From positions 10,893,168 through 10,957,167 of the forward strand of contig JACSVZ010000016.1 in assembly GCA_014706295.1 (NCBI GenBank): a stretch of DNA of 64,000 nt. The letters are read 5' to 3'. The stretch comes from Lycocorax pyrrhopterus obiensis (taxonomy: Eukaryota; Chordata; Aves; Passeriformes; Paradisaeidae). A program made the translations under genes and the position numbers. The notes under the pieces are model-generated. The model ran no database searches, was not told the origin of the DNA, and saw nothing but the letters and a program-made list of their open reading frames with translations. Shown here one piece after another: positions 45,298 through 57,300 of this stretch. Numbering within the stretch: position 1 is the first letter of the stretch; the number at the start of each line of letters is the position of its first letter.

Positions 45298-45808
45298 GAT
45301 AAAAAGAAATTCAAAGCGTAGACTAGACCTGAAATTGTAACAGGGAGACCTTGAAACTAAATTAAGAAGGACAAAACTAAAAGAAGTGGTTTTAAATTAA
45401 AACTGTCGATGTCTTACCCATCTAGAAAGGAATGTTATGTCTTGCACTTAGCTTGCATCCTTTGTTCTGTTAAGTAGTGGAATAATCTCTTTGTGGCCGT
45501 CTGATCTAGGTCTGCCTCTTTAATCACATTAATAAATGGCAAGTATCATGCTCATAATTGAAGACTCTGATCCTCTAGAGTAATATTTTATTCCCTGTGA
45601 TAGTTTTGCTTTCCCTTCAGCACATCCCCTCCCTTCTGCATTGTCTCTCGCTCTTGTATTGTTTCTCTGATCTGTGTGCACAAGTCTGTATAAAGGTAGA
45701 CCTTAGCTTCCAAAGCACCTGTGCTGTAAGCAGCTGTGATAAACAGCTTTACCTACTTTTTTTTCTTACTTTCTTCAATTTTCATTTATTCTCTCTCCCA
45801 CCTACAAG

Positions 45809-45855
45809 CTCTGGGAAAACCAAGGAAGAAAGATACTAAAATACGAATAAAACAG
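45809..45855 (+). other. Exon-like segment (pseudo-exon)
   Basis: This 47-bp segment follows a pyrimidine-rich acceptor (TTATTCTCTCTCCCACCTACAAG) and ends at a strong donor (ACAG|GTATGT). All frames close within or near it and it matches nothing known, so it is probably a cryptic or non-coding exon. Confidence 0.2.
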
Positions 45856-48800
45856 GTATGTAACTGAGAGAAAGGGAGAAGACCGTGGCAAGACAACAGA
45901 TTTTGTGGTCAAATATAACTACTGCATTCCCCAAAGGAAAAGACAATTATTATTTCCAAGCTTTTTTATTATATCTTCCTCCTGTATTTTACTAAAATGT
46001 TTTTCAGATGCTGTAAGTGGGAGCCTTTAGTAGTCATGCGCACACACATGCAAAGCTAATCCCTTGGCTTTAGTGGGTTGATGTTTCTGAGTGTGAGTGA
46101 AGTGATGGAAAAATTATCAGCTTCATAGTTGCTACATGTGCAATTTTGGAACTGAGACACTTCTTCTTCATGCACTTGAAATATTTGTTAAAAGCACTGC
46201 ACGAAACAGTTTGCCGTTACACCAGGAAGTTATCTTTTTTCCGTGTGTCATTGTCTTTACCTCTGTAGTCTGCTACAGTCACTGATGTATTTTTATTTGC
46301 TAACTAAATTGTTTTAGCTTTTCTTGCTATTAATAGTAACACTTTTTTTTCTCCAAAACCAAAGCAGACATAGTCTGTGGGTTTGCACGATGACTAATGT
46401 GGTCCTGAGAAGAATATGTACAGACTTTCAAGTACACACTGTTGTCCAGAATTTCAACCCAATGGTGTGTATGGGTTTTTCTTGTAGAACAGTTACTTTA
46501 GCACAGCTGGACATTAGGATTTACACTTTAGACTCTTTGGCACATATGAAATGGACATCTCTTAAAAAGACTGAAGAATGGACAATGTCTAGTAAATGCC
46601 AAAGAGACCTATTTTTTCTTCTCATGAGTGCCCATCAGAAGAAGACTGTAGAGATGTAATCCTATCAGTGTAGACAAAATAGTAATTTGTGTAATTTCCT
46701 ATACTGTAGCAAATGCAGATGTTAGAGTTTTGTATCAGTTGTCAAATGAAGCAGGGACCTTGTAAGCCCTACCTTAAATTTGAGAAGAAAGTTAATAAAT
46801 TGCCAAAAGAACAAAAAGCATCCGATTTCACAGACATAACAGGCAGCAGCTAGTACCTGTTTGATTTCCTATTGTTAATCCCTGAAATGTGGAATGGCAC
46901 CAGTGCTTTAGTTTAATTTCAGTTTGGTGGACTCTTGCAGTATTGCACCCAGATGTGCTTCATTTTTTGTGTTTACTCCTAAAAAGTTGTCCTTCAAAGA
47001 CTTCTGAGAACCCTAAATATATTAAGACTTCATTAACTGCTAACTCGTGATAGTCCATTTTACTTTCTTTTTCAATGAAAGAGGTCAAACCCTGTCAGTA
47101 ATTTTGAGCTACATACCACCACCACCCTTGAAACCAGTCTAGTCCCTTTTTTCAGGCTGCATTTGCTAGTGTGCACATTCTTGCATATTAACCAAATCAG
47201 AACTCTCAGAATAATCTGCTTTGGCCGGTCATATATTTTCATTACCAAGAGTCTCACTGGTTTTGGAGGCAGGAAGGAAAAAATGATTCTTCAGTTCTAC
47301 AAGATCTACATTCTTGCTTTTAAGTTAATCACAATATGCCGTTGTAGCCTCGCATGAAACAATTGCCCGTGTGTGTTACCGTTCCGCAGCAGCTTATCCC
47401 ACAGGGATCAAAATAGCATTGGCTTGAGCCGGGTCAGTGTCCATGCCTAAGGATAGCCTCACTCCCGCTCTTTCTAAAGTTATGAAACATTTCATTTTAG
47501 TTCTTTTGCAAATACCTGTCCATTGTCAGTGCTAGCTGGTTCCATAGTTTAAACACAATACGTGGTTGCCTCTTCTTGGTGAAAACAAAGTAAAATTTTA
47601 AGGTAGCTGTTCTGCATTTTTTAAAGTGATCTAGAAGCCTGAGCTTCATTCACTTGCAGAATGAGCATAGCTTTGTCTAAGCCTAAAGATTTCTGTTGTC
47701 CAACTCAAATTTTCCTTTATTTCTTATGCAGTCAAAGCTGCAGCGTGGATGTAAATGCAACTGTGTGAAAAACTTCACTATAAAATAAAAAAATCCAGTA
47801 CTATGGTATCAGCTTCTCAATTAGATGCAACTATGTTAGAGTAAGAGTAGAAAAAACTATGACAAGAGGGGTGCCTTTTCGTAAGTAAAATTGCATCTAA
47901 ACTAACAGGGATTGGAAAGATGAAGGAAGCAGGTAAGCTGGAAGTTTTCACTAATTAATTTCAGAATTTAAAATATTTATCTAGTGAAAGCATTTGACTT
48001 AATGTCTTGGAAATTGAGCGTAGATTTACAAATTCTAAGGCAACAGATTAGCAGATACTGGCCTCAAGCAACCAATTAACTGAAAGATAATTAGTTGTAC
48101 AGATCATGATTTTAGAAATATCCAATTTAATATATATTTATCTCCTTTAAGATATTTCAATAATGCTGATATTTATTCTGCTTTTATTTTTTAAAGATTT
48201 ATGTGAGGGTGAAACGGGCAATTTCTTAACCAAAGTACATGGAAGTGAATTGTTTTAAAACCAATAGATTCATTTGAAATTGTAGTAAAAATGCAACAAT
48301 AGTGTGCAAGAGAAAATAAGATAAAATGATACAATGAGTGACAGAAGAATTTGAATATTCTAATTTTGAAATCAAAATTTTAAGGTCTCCTCCAATCTAC
48401 AAAACCCAGCCAAAAGCCCAGGTTGTTTTTAAAAAAAAAAAACTGTGGAGAAGTAATATAATATGGGATAAAGTAGTCTGGGAGAAGGGATTTAGTAGAG
48501 ATAAAGTCACTAGGACAATTGAAAATGTGACATTTTCTCAGAAGGCACAATGGCTCCTTCACTGCACAGTGGAATGAGAGCTTGGATTGTAGTAACAAAT
48601 GCAAGGCTGAAAACAAAGACTGGGGATTTAGGCCGTTCACCTGGGACAGAGGAAAATGTTTGAATCTAGATCTCCTGCATCTCAATGTTCTTTTCTGGAT
48701 TCTGGAGTCACCTTCCTTCTCCAATGAATGTTTAACTGTTTAAAGGAGAACAATTTAAGGGAAAAATTAACCTCCATATAGTCTGTAATCTGAGAAATTC

Positions 48801-51267
48801 TATTTTGAGTTACTAGTTTTAAGCAAAGCAAAAAGCTGAATCTGAAGAAGTTTGAAATCCTAAAAATGTGTTCTGGGGAAGGAAAAAGTTTCTCGTATTT
48901 GCCTTTGTACAGGGTTTCACAATTCACACCGTCTGTCTTCAACTTCCCCCAGAGGTTTCTTATTATACAGTATGAGTCTGACGTGTGAGACTTATCTTTA
49001 CTTCTATAGCTTCCAAATTAGATTCAATTAGAGGAAGAACTAGACCCACATCCTTAAAAGCTGTCTCACCATATGACGAATTCCAAATATTATTTTCTCA
49101 TACAATGTAAATAGTTCTATGCTTCTGGTAATCTAAGTTCAGATTAATTTTGGCAATAGATGCTTCCTAAATAGTTTGTTTTTTGCTAATTTTCACTTAA
49201 ATATTTTAGTTGCTTTATTTGTTTAAAAAATCGCAATGACTTTTTACCTGAAGCCTTGTTTGGTTGCTGCTGTTTAGATTTGGGTTTGCTCGTCCTTTCC
49301 ACTTCTCTCTTTTTTAATGAAGAAAATGCCAATGGAATAAGCAATGTGGTGGTGAATTGCTTTACCACTTGCACCTCCAAATAACATCGAGAATGGAATG
49401 TGTCCATGGTAACCAGGATGCACTCATAACACTTTCCATTCTTCATCTTTTAATCTATGCAAATAGTATAGTATTATAAAATCTATGCAATATTTTTATT
49501 TGAAATAACCACATGCTAACAAATTACCAAGGTAACTGCAATTTGTCCTGGGTATTTGTACATAAAGAAGTTTTTTAATGGAATGGTGCTATTGGCAGCT
49601 TGTTTCACTGTAAATCAAAGAATAATGTTTTGAAAAATCCCAGTGGTGTTCAGTAAAATTACTTGAATATTTTACTTTTCCTGTGCCTCTGCACGTTGGC
49701 CTGATCTTTCCATTTTGGCAGACAGTTCTATTGCAGTGTGCTTCATGGTACAGCAATTAAGAGGAGGAGATATTATGGAAAGATGTATTTCTGTAGGTTT
49801 TTTTGAAATTACTATTAAAACACCTTAGAATTTATACAACAATAATTTGGAATTGTACAACAATACTGCAAGAAAGTAAATTTTTATACCCAGATTAAAA
49901 CTTCTGCTGTAATGGACAGGGGTATTTCATTTGCAGAGTATTGACTTATGTTCCATTTTAAAGTTTGTTGGATGCTATAAAGATAAAAATCTTTTTCAAG
50001 AGCCTAACACACATATGCCCACTCTAGTGTTTGGAATAAATGTATTTTTGGACACTCACATCTATTTAAACTTACATTATAGATAAATTCACTCATACAC
50101 ACAAAATAATAAACAAAAAGTATATAGAATACTTACTGTGAAAAGTCTGTCTTGCTTACAGCAGTGCAGACTTTCAGTATCTGCTATCTGTATACACATT
50201 TTTTGTTGTACTGTATATCCCAACTGAAAAGTATTGGTTAATGTATTTTATAACAGATCCCAACACATTGTAATCTGTGGTGCAACACTGCTCTGCTTTT
50301 TTAAGAATTAGACTTCTAAAATTGTGTATAGTTAACTTCTATATCACCTTATAGATTTAATCTGTAGAACGTTGTTAGGTATTCAAGTTCAAAAGTTAAA
50401 AGCAGCAGTTATCAATCGTTTTTGGTAAGTGGTTTTGGGGGCAGGTAGCTATTTTCTTTTTCAGTTACACTTGGCATTTTCACACTGAGAAATGGGTTTG
50501 TTTGGTTTTTTTTTAAAGAAATGTCACTTCCAACAGTAACATGAAAAGGCCAGGAGAAAGCCTATTAACCAGATTTCTTTTCTCCTTTAACAATGGGGTT
50601 TTTCCCATATATACTGTATTCTTGTGGACCATGTTGAAGAGTATGCAAGCTGAGGAACACATTAGGGATGTCTTTTCTTTCTCCACTTGGATATCAGGTT
50701 TTTTTTTGACCTTATTCTCACCTCTTGTTTTCCACAAATAAGAATAGAAGTAGCCTTGTGCACTGATTCTCCCTACACTGCTAGAGATAAAAAGAGCTTT
50801 TGGAAGTACAGTACAGCATTCACTGTCCTATTATCCCTGTGCTGGGCTGCAAACGTTCTAGTTCTTAAGCCTTCCCAGGTAGTAACATCATCTGTGGAAC
50901 AGAATGACAAGGGCTTTATAATCCCTTTTGCATTGAATCCTCATATTACCAGTCGTATATGAAATGGTGTTATTTTAACAACATTGCAGAAATGTTAATT
51001 CCACTGTGATCAAATGTTTCAGTGGTATCATTCATTTTTCATATATTAAATTCTAGAATGCAGTTTGGATGAGTATGGGCTTTTTTGCCTTCAAACATGC
51101 AACTGTTTCACTGCAAAAGAATAAAGATTGTGTATTGTAAAATAAGATGAACTTATGTAACTGAGTAGGACTTTTTCCTTTTATTCACATAATAAGTGTG
51201 TTTTACAGGGTATTGTGGACATCTCTGAGCATTAATCAAAGCTATTTTATCAAAGCTTCCCCAGTAC

Positions 51268-51512
51268 TTGTCACTGGTGGCTGCACCTTGAGTACTGTGT
51301 CCAGTTCTGGGCCCCTCAGTTCAGGAAGGACGTTGAGATGCTTGAACGCGTCCAAAATTGGAGGGCAACGACGCTGGTGAAGGGTTTGGAACACAAGCCC
51401 TGTGAGGAACGGCTGAGGGAGCTGGGGTTGTTTAGCCTGGAGAAAAGAAGACTCAGAGGTGACCTTATCACTCTCTACAACTACCTGAAAGGTGGTTGTA
51501 GTCAGGTGGGTT
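51268..51512 (+). mobile_element. CR1 LINE fragment with reverse-transcriptase C-terminal coding
   Basis: Translated in the plus frame from 51270 it reads [19 protein letters not shown], then [27 protein letters not shown] and TLYNYLKGG, the unmistakable C-terminal part of CR1 ORF2. It is truncated at both ends: sequence after the GGTTGTAGTCAGGTGGG block leaves the CR1 consensus and there is no CR1 3' tail. A stop follows soon after at 51524-51526. The long minus-strand frame over it (51242-51619) is a by-product. It is inserted in sense inside the FBXO36 intron. Confidence 0.93.
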
Positions 51513-52582
51513 GTACTCCTGGGTAGGGCTGCAAGTGAGCCCTGTTCCATGGATGGAAAGGCTGCACATTCTGAGCTCAGGTGACTGGATATATGCACAA
51601 GCCGTGGAAAAAGTTTCAATCAGCACTCACAGTCCATGACAAAAACCAATCTTTAATTCCAGTTATTACTGCTTGTTTTGACTAGAAGGGGAATGAATAT
51701 GTCCTGAACTGACAGAAAATGGACTGCCTGTTGAACTTGGCTCAGACTCAGAGTCTTTAAATATGCTGGGGTTTTGCAGTAGATGGTCCTAATTGCTCCA
51801 TTAGTTGAAGCAAAAAGTTGTACCACATTTTAATTCCTGGCAAAATTGGTCATAATTTTTTATAAACTCGAGCTTTCAAAGAAGTAGTCTTCTATACTTT
51901 TTTGTTGACCCTTTTTTTAAAATTTATCTTCTAAAAGTAGATTTGATATGTGAATAAATGCTGGGGAGAAGGATTCTAGCTTTTTGGTTTTTATTCGTTG
52001 CTTGTAGTGTAAGGTTTTCCTGCAGCATTTGATATTAATATGATCTCACAATGAAACATCTATTTTATGTTACGCAGATGCAATGATTTAGCTAATTAAA
52101 TTATTGTTAGCAAGCAGTTTTCTACTGCTATTCTGTGTTTGTAGTAGGTTACAAATAATTCAGTAGGTTGTAAATAAGATCTGCCTGCTTTTTCTTGAAA
52201 GGTCTTATTGATGGTTCAGAGGTTTCCTATCCTATAGGAAGTATTGAAAGCCACAGTTGCCATTTTTTTCTAAAATGTAGTCATTTCTTCCTCCTTCTGA
52301 ACTTATCTCTAAAATTGAAGGATTCCCCTCTTTTTTTATTAAAATTGTAAAGTAAAGTAAAGCTGTTTTCTTTTTAGAAAAATGCTAACATTAATAGAAG
52401 TATTGCAAGTATAAATTACTATGTTTGTGAGTTGTATTGTCATACTCATATTATTTCTGTCCATAGTTCTTGCTGTTCCACACAATCAGATGTTTTTACA
52501 CCTCCTCACCTCCTGTTAAGAGCTTTGCTGCTCTTAAGTATTCACAGATTATTATTTTTCTATTAATTCTCCTCAAATATAT

Positions 52583-52603
52583 GTACATATATATATATAT
52601 ACA
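52583..52603 (+). repeat. TA microsatellite
   Basis: A run of about nine TA/AT dinucleotides next to GTACATATAT, in the FBXO36 intron. Confidence 0.65.
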
Positions 52604-54629
52604 CTGCAAGAAGAGATATCTATATTCTGGAATAATATTTTAGTTATCCATACTGATTTATTTGCCAACTGAGGGTTCAAATAAAAAACTCCTCACCAGA
52701 TCCATGGTTTGCTGCTAAATATTTGGTACACTCCTGACAGTAAAATGTTTTCCTGTTAAGTATTGGTATTTCCTGTCATTGTCTCCTGGTTTTCATTCCT
52801 AATATTTTATCTCTTTTCATGTGGTTGGGATTTTTAGAGAATTTTTTATAAGGTGCCTGAACTATTAGCATTACTATTTTGCTAAATTTATATGAACTAC
52901 CATACATCTATAAACATCCATGTTTATTTTGAGATGTTTTCTGTTCTTTTTGGGCAGTGAAATAACATATCATTAGTTTATTTTCATAATTTCGTAAAGC
53001 CAAGAGGATAGAGCAAGGTTTTGTATTTGGTTTTGCAATGATGGAAAGTTAATTGATGATAGTGTCAAGCAAGAGAAGAGAGGTCTACTTATATTTTGGG
53101 ATGAGTGAACAATTAGTACAAGTCATCGAATATTCTCCAGCACTCGCAGAATGAAAATTTCATAGAAAACTTAAAATTCAATAATTTTCACAGTTTGTTC
53201 ATCATTAGCTTCAGATACATTAAGAAAACAAATTAACTACTAAATATATTTTAAAATAGCCAAACCAGATCACACTATTATTTCTAGAAATAAATAATTT
53301 CAAGAAAAACTCCAATATTTGTGTGGTAGCCTGCTTGATCATTCAACATGAAATAGATGTACAGTGCAAATATTATTTATCTTCATCATTCCCAGGATGA
53401 GAAGATTTGGAGCATTCTTACTTACCAGCTTGAATTAGATCAGCCCGAACATTTTTAGTTGACTGTGTAGATCATTTTGTACTTGCATAAGGAATTTGAG
53501 GGAAATTAACAACTATATAGAACTGAGATGCTTGGAACGCAAAAAAGCAAAGGAGAACTGACAGCAAACTGATTCTGCAGTATGATCCAGCATGGAAAAG
53601 AACACTGCAGAGCACTGGGCCACCTACCCAAAGACATGAAGGAAGATAAGGTGATAGCTTCCTCCCATATAGTTACCTTAGGAATACTTGGGGGGAAAAA
53701 AAAGAAAAAAATCTTACCATCTTAACAGTAAAATTATGTCATTTCCAAAGCTCTTTCAAAGGTATTCACATAAGCTTGAGTTTTGTAATTAATCTTACAA
53801 AATACTTTGGAAGGAAAACTGCTGCATCAAAATAGGCCTATAGTCAGTATAGTTTCAACTTCCATGAAAAATAAGAGAAAAAAAATCCTTTACAAATCTG
53901 GATGACTGCATTCATTTTGTTAGATCTTAGGAAAGAACATGCAGCTTCAAAATGTACCACTGATTGTTCATTAAAAGTGTAGCAAATTGAATTCAGGATT
54001 CTGTTTTATAGTGAACCAGTAATTTTATTACAGCAATTTGATAAAATAGATAAGCTATCTGAAGAAGCAGTGTTCAACTCAAAAGGCCAAGTTCCAAGTT
54101 GGACACAGAAGCAGAAATAAACAACTGACCGTGAGATGGGCAGTAGCTCACTAGGTGGGTGACTTACAGAAGGACAGTTTGGTATTGTACTGGATCACAA
54201 AGGAATGAGTCAAAAAATGCCACGTCCCTGAAGAAGGGAACTGCCTTCAATTTCATGTTGGTTTAAATGTACCTGTGTATGATAAGAAGAAGAACTACAG
54301 GGACTCATGATGTCAGAGCCATCATTATTTTCCCCAAAGCATATGACTGAAGTACTTTTTTTAGTTGTTTTACTAACCTCCCTCTGAGTAAATAGCACAG
54401 TCTTTATATAAAAATCTATATGTATGTGGAAAACTGGATCCAAAAATGAATCTGGACATTCATGTTAAATATTTCTCTAGAAAAGCATTTAAAAAAAGAG
54501 CTGGTTTTTGTTGGATTGTTTTTTGGGTATTTTTTAAAGATGTACCCAAATAACTTGAGATTATTGGAAAGAAGTTTCAGCCTTTTACAAATCTGTTGTC
54601 TCTTGGATTTGGTTTCATTTTTTTCCCAG

Positions 54630-54800
54630 TTCAGATTGCTGTAGTGTTTGGTGCCAGAGTTCTGGAACATCCTCAATCTGTGCCGAGGTAACTATGACTT
54701 CCTGGAACGGCTTCCTGTCCCATTGCTCCTGTACATCATTTCCTTTCTGGAGCTTGAAGATATTGCCAGGCTTTCTCAAGTTTCACACAGATTTGAAACA
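54630..54800 (+). pseudogene. FBXO36: FBXO36 F-box exon, frameshifted
   Basis: The acceptor TTTCATTTTTTTCCCAG and donor GAAACA|GTAAAA bound this exon. From 54632 one frame reads QIAVVFGARVLEH, matching mammalian QTALIFGARILDY, and then hits TAA at 54689-54691. The next frame takes over from about 54672: LNLCRGNYDFLERLP, then IISFLELEDIARLSQVSHRF. That is the F-box itself, matching the mammalian INLCKGKFDFLERL and DLEDIARL stretches at roughly two thirds identity. The switch needs a 2-nt deletion at about 54665-54668. With it restored, the exon would be 173 nt with phase 1 in and phase 0 out. The F-box binds SKP1 in SCF ligases. As read here no full protein can be made through this exon, unless the lesion is a sequencing error. 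The high conservation outside the lesion argues that any damage is recent. Confidence 0.85.
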
Positions 54801-57200
54801 GTAAAAATTTAAAACACCAAAAATTCAAATTGAAATTGTTAGCTTTGCTGTGCAGCCAGTTGGTTTTGATTCATCTCATTGGTTTAACATAATCATCAAT
54901 CTGTCTGCTTTACTTAAGACAACAAGTAAATAAGGATTGTCTTTTTTTTGAGACAATAAATGAATCAAACTGAATGGGTGCAATAAAAACCAAATCTTAG
55001 AAAGGCTATGTTTATCCTGCAGGCTTTTGTTTTACAATAAACCCAGTGATCCCGGTAATTCCATTGCAACCCATGGCTGGCTGTTACGCACTACTTCCAG
55101 AATTAAGTATTGGAAATGTGAAACCTTTGCTTTGTGTTATGATTTGTATTATTGTAGTGTCTAGAAACTTCACCCACGGACTAGGATCCCCTTATGCTGG
55201 ACTCATTACCAGACAAAAGTCATTGCCATTCCTTCCATTTTATGTCTTTGACAAAAGTCATGAGCACAAGGAAAGAGATTTTTTTTCAATATTTTTTGTA
55301 GACTTTGCAGCAAGGAACTGTTAGATGTGACTTTTGCTTGCTTGTTATGAAGCTCTTCCCAGCTCTCAGGAAATTATGGGAAATAGTATGAACATGCTGA
55401 ATTGAAACTTTAAAGAGTGAAAAACAGTAGTTGCCACTATTGGACAACTGGAGCTAAGGGTAACCTCTCCATGCCAAATGAGGGGTAAGGAATTGGAAGG
55501 ATAGCCTGGAAGTTGCAGGAGAATGAGGGGCAATTTGTTGGTGCAAAAGACAGAAGATGTATTGGAAAGGCCTTTTGGAGGTCAGCTGTTCCAGCTCCCC
55601 AGTCTGTGCAGCGTCAGTAAACTGGAATGGAAAGCTAATATGTTCAGAGCTATGATGTAGGAAGCTTATTTCTGTGGGTCTGAATACCTCAAAATTGTGT
55701 TTTCTATCCCTGCCAGAGCCAGAAAAAAGGCTGCTGCAATAATTCAGGCAGGAGAGAAAAAGATTTTAGCTTATGGAAAATAAGAAATGTTTTAAAGAGA
55801 AAAATAACTTTATTTGTATCCCCAAGGGTGCTGTAGAAGCCCAGAATGAAGCCTGTCAATTTATGGGTAGAGCAATTAATGAAAACATAAGCAACAGTGA
55901 GACCTTATGAGGAAGTTAAAAATGGGTTTAGTTCTCTTGATTCTGCTGTGACGACTGGATATGCTCTGAAAGAATTCAGAGGCAGATTAAACTTGTAGTA
56001 TGGAGAGTGGGACGTGTCTGATACAGAGTACATCTCCAAACTGTATCGGGATGAGATTGCTCACAGGGTTTGTATTATTTTGAGGCTATGTGGGACAAGA
56101 TTTCAAGAAAAGTTCTGTGTCAGACTGGCAGATCCAGAGGACGGAGCATTGCTGATGTTCCTGTGGTGATGATGCTTTAGTGAGAGTGAGTTCAAGTGAG
56201 CACAAGAAAAAGGGGACGGGGCAAAGAAAGCACAAGAGGAAATGGCAAGACAGGAAAGTAGAGCGTGTTGTTAATTTAGAGATGAAGGCCAGATGGGAGT
56301 AGATAAGCTTGCTGAAGTTCTGGGCTTTATTTCAGTTTGAAGATAAATCAGTTGATATTGTGACTGGGGAACAACTGAATGGAGAATAAGGGAGTAAAAA
56401 TAACTGAAGGACAGGAAGAGAATGGATTGAAGAGAGACCAGGAAATTATTTGTCAGTATATTTGGAATTCATCTATCATTTGCAGAGTGTGAGTGGAGTA
56501 GGATAAGGTACTGTGGAGGGCAGTAAACTTTTCATTAGTTTAACACAAAGCCTTGGATATTTTGGAATTTAAAGAAATCCTAAGAATTAAGTTGCATAAT
56601 AATAAAAATACTATTTTGGCATAATGCAATAATCTATTAGAACTAGTAATGCCATACTCCCTTTCTCTCATTTCAGCAGTGTATTTAGCGAATAAAAATT
56701 TGCCCAAATAATATGAGTTTTCATTTCCAGACTAATTTATGTGTAGACTGGAATTGGTGCTCTCTGTGGAATTATAGAATAGCATATTCAGATTTCTGAA
56801 CAGAGGAAATAGAACAGTTTCTGCACTCAAGACTGGAAAGTGGAGGATGGGAGCTCTGTGTGTCCATCCTGTGCTGTGCATCCTTGTAGGCTGAACTCAG
56901 CAGGTATCTGCATTGTTACCCCAAGCATGGCATTTCTCTGACTGTAGTTCTGAGCATAAATCCTGCTCTCCAGGGGATCTAGATGCTTTCAATGTGCATT
57001 TCAGGGTATTTTAAATTGTTCACTAGGTACTATTCTTACTTCCTGTAAAAGAAGCTCCACCTCAAAAGAAACAATGAAGAGAAGTCCTAACGTGGACATC
57101 ACCGTGTGAGCACTGTGTGTGTTTTCCCAATACTCTTCCAGTGAGCTGCTATCCTGTGATAGGCACGAGTCCAGGGTGGGATTAGTTTCGGATATTTTGG
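54801..57200 (+). other. Region downstream of the F-box exon, no intact exon recognised
   Basis: The last FBXO36 coding exon should lie here or before SLC16A14. A possible relic at about 55343-55460 follows an acceptor-like CTCTTCCCAG. It reads RKLWEIV, then a stop, then TC, against mammalian DKLWEQIVQSTC, with several gaps and stops. The rest is unique AT-rich sequence with no recognised repeat or gene. Confidence 0.45.
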
Positions 57201-57209
57201 ACGAGCCCT

Positions 57210-57300
57210 TCCTCAAGCTCCGGGCGCTGCGGGGCGATTCTGCCGCCAGAGGGCGCCCCGGGGCGGGGCCGCTGTCACCGCGCCTCGGGAAAGCCACGGG
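57210..57300. promoter_or_regulatory. Small CpG-rich patch beside the minisatellite
   Basis: About 90 bp dense in CG dinucleotides, with GGGGCGGGGCC (Sp1-like), immediately precedes the tandem repeat in an AT-rich neighbourhood. There is no evidence of a transcript start. Confidence 0.5.
57243..57256 (+). promoter_or_regulatory. CTCF-like core motif
   Basis: CCGCCAGAGGGCGC fits the CTCF core CCASYAGRKGGCRS at 13 of 14 positions (G for A at position 3). It is in plus orientation, between the convergent ends of FBXO36 and SLC16A14. Binding is inferred from the motif only. Confidence 0.6.

Larger units (their letters stand above)
37356..54629 (+). other. FBXO36: FBXO36 intronic region, with no second coding exon found
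   Basis: This 17-kb stretch lies between the first exon and the F-box exon. The mammalian gene has a middle exon here encoding a Trp-Trp-containing segment. I looked at donor-like sites and at WW codon pairs and found no convincing match. Contents recognised are one clear CR1 fragment (51268-51512), one doubtful one (39372-39430), TA/TG microsatellites, an A/C-rich tract, and two exon-like segments without known homology (38574-38622 and 45809-45855). Confidence 0.6.
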
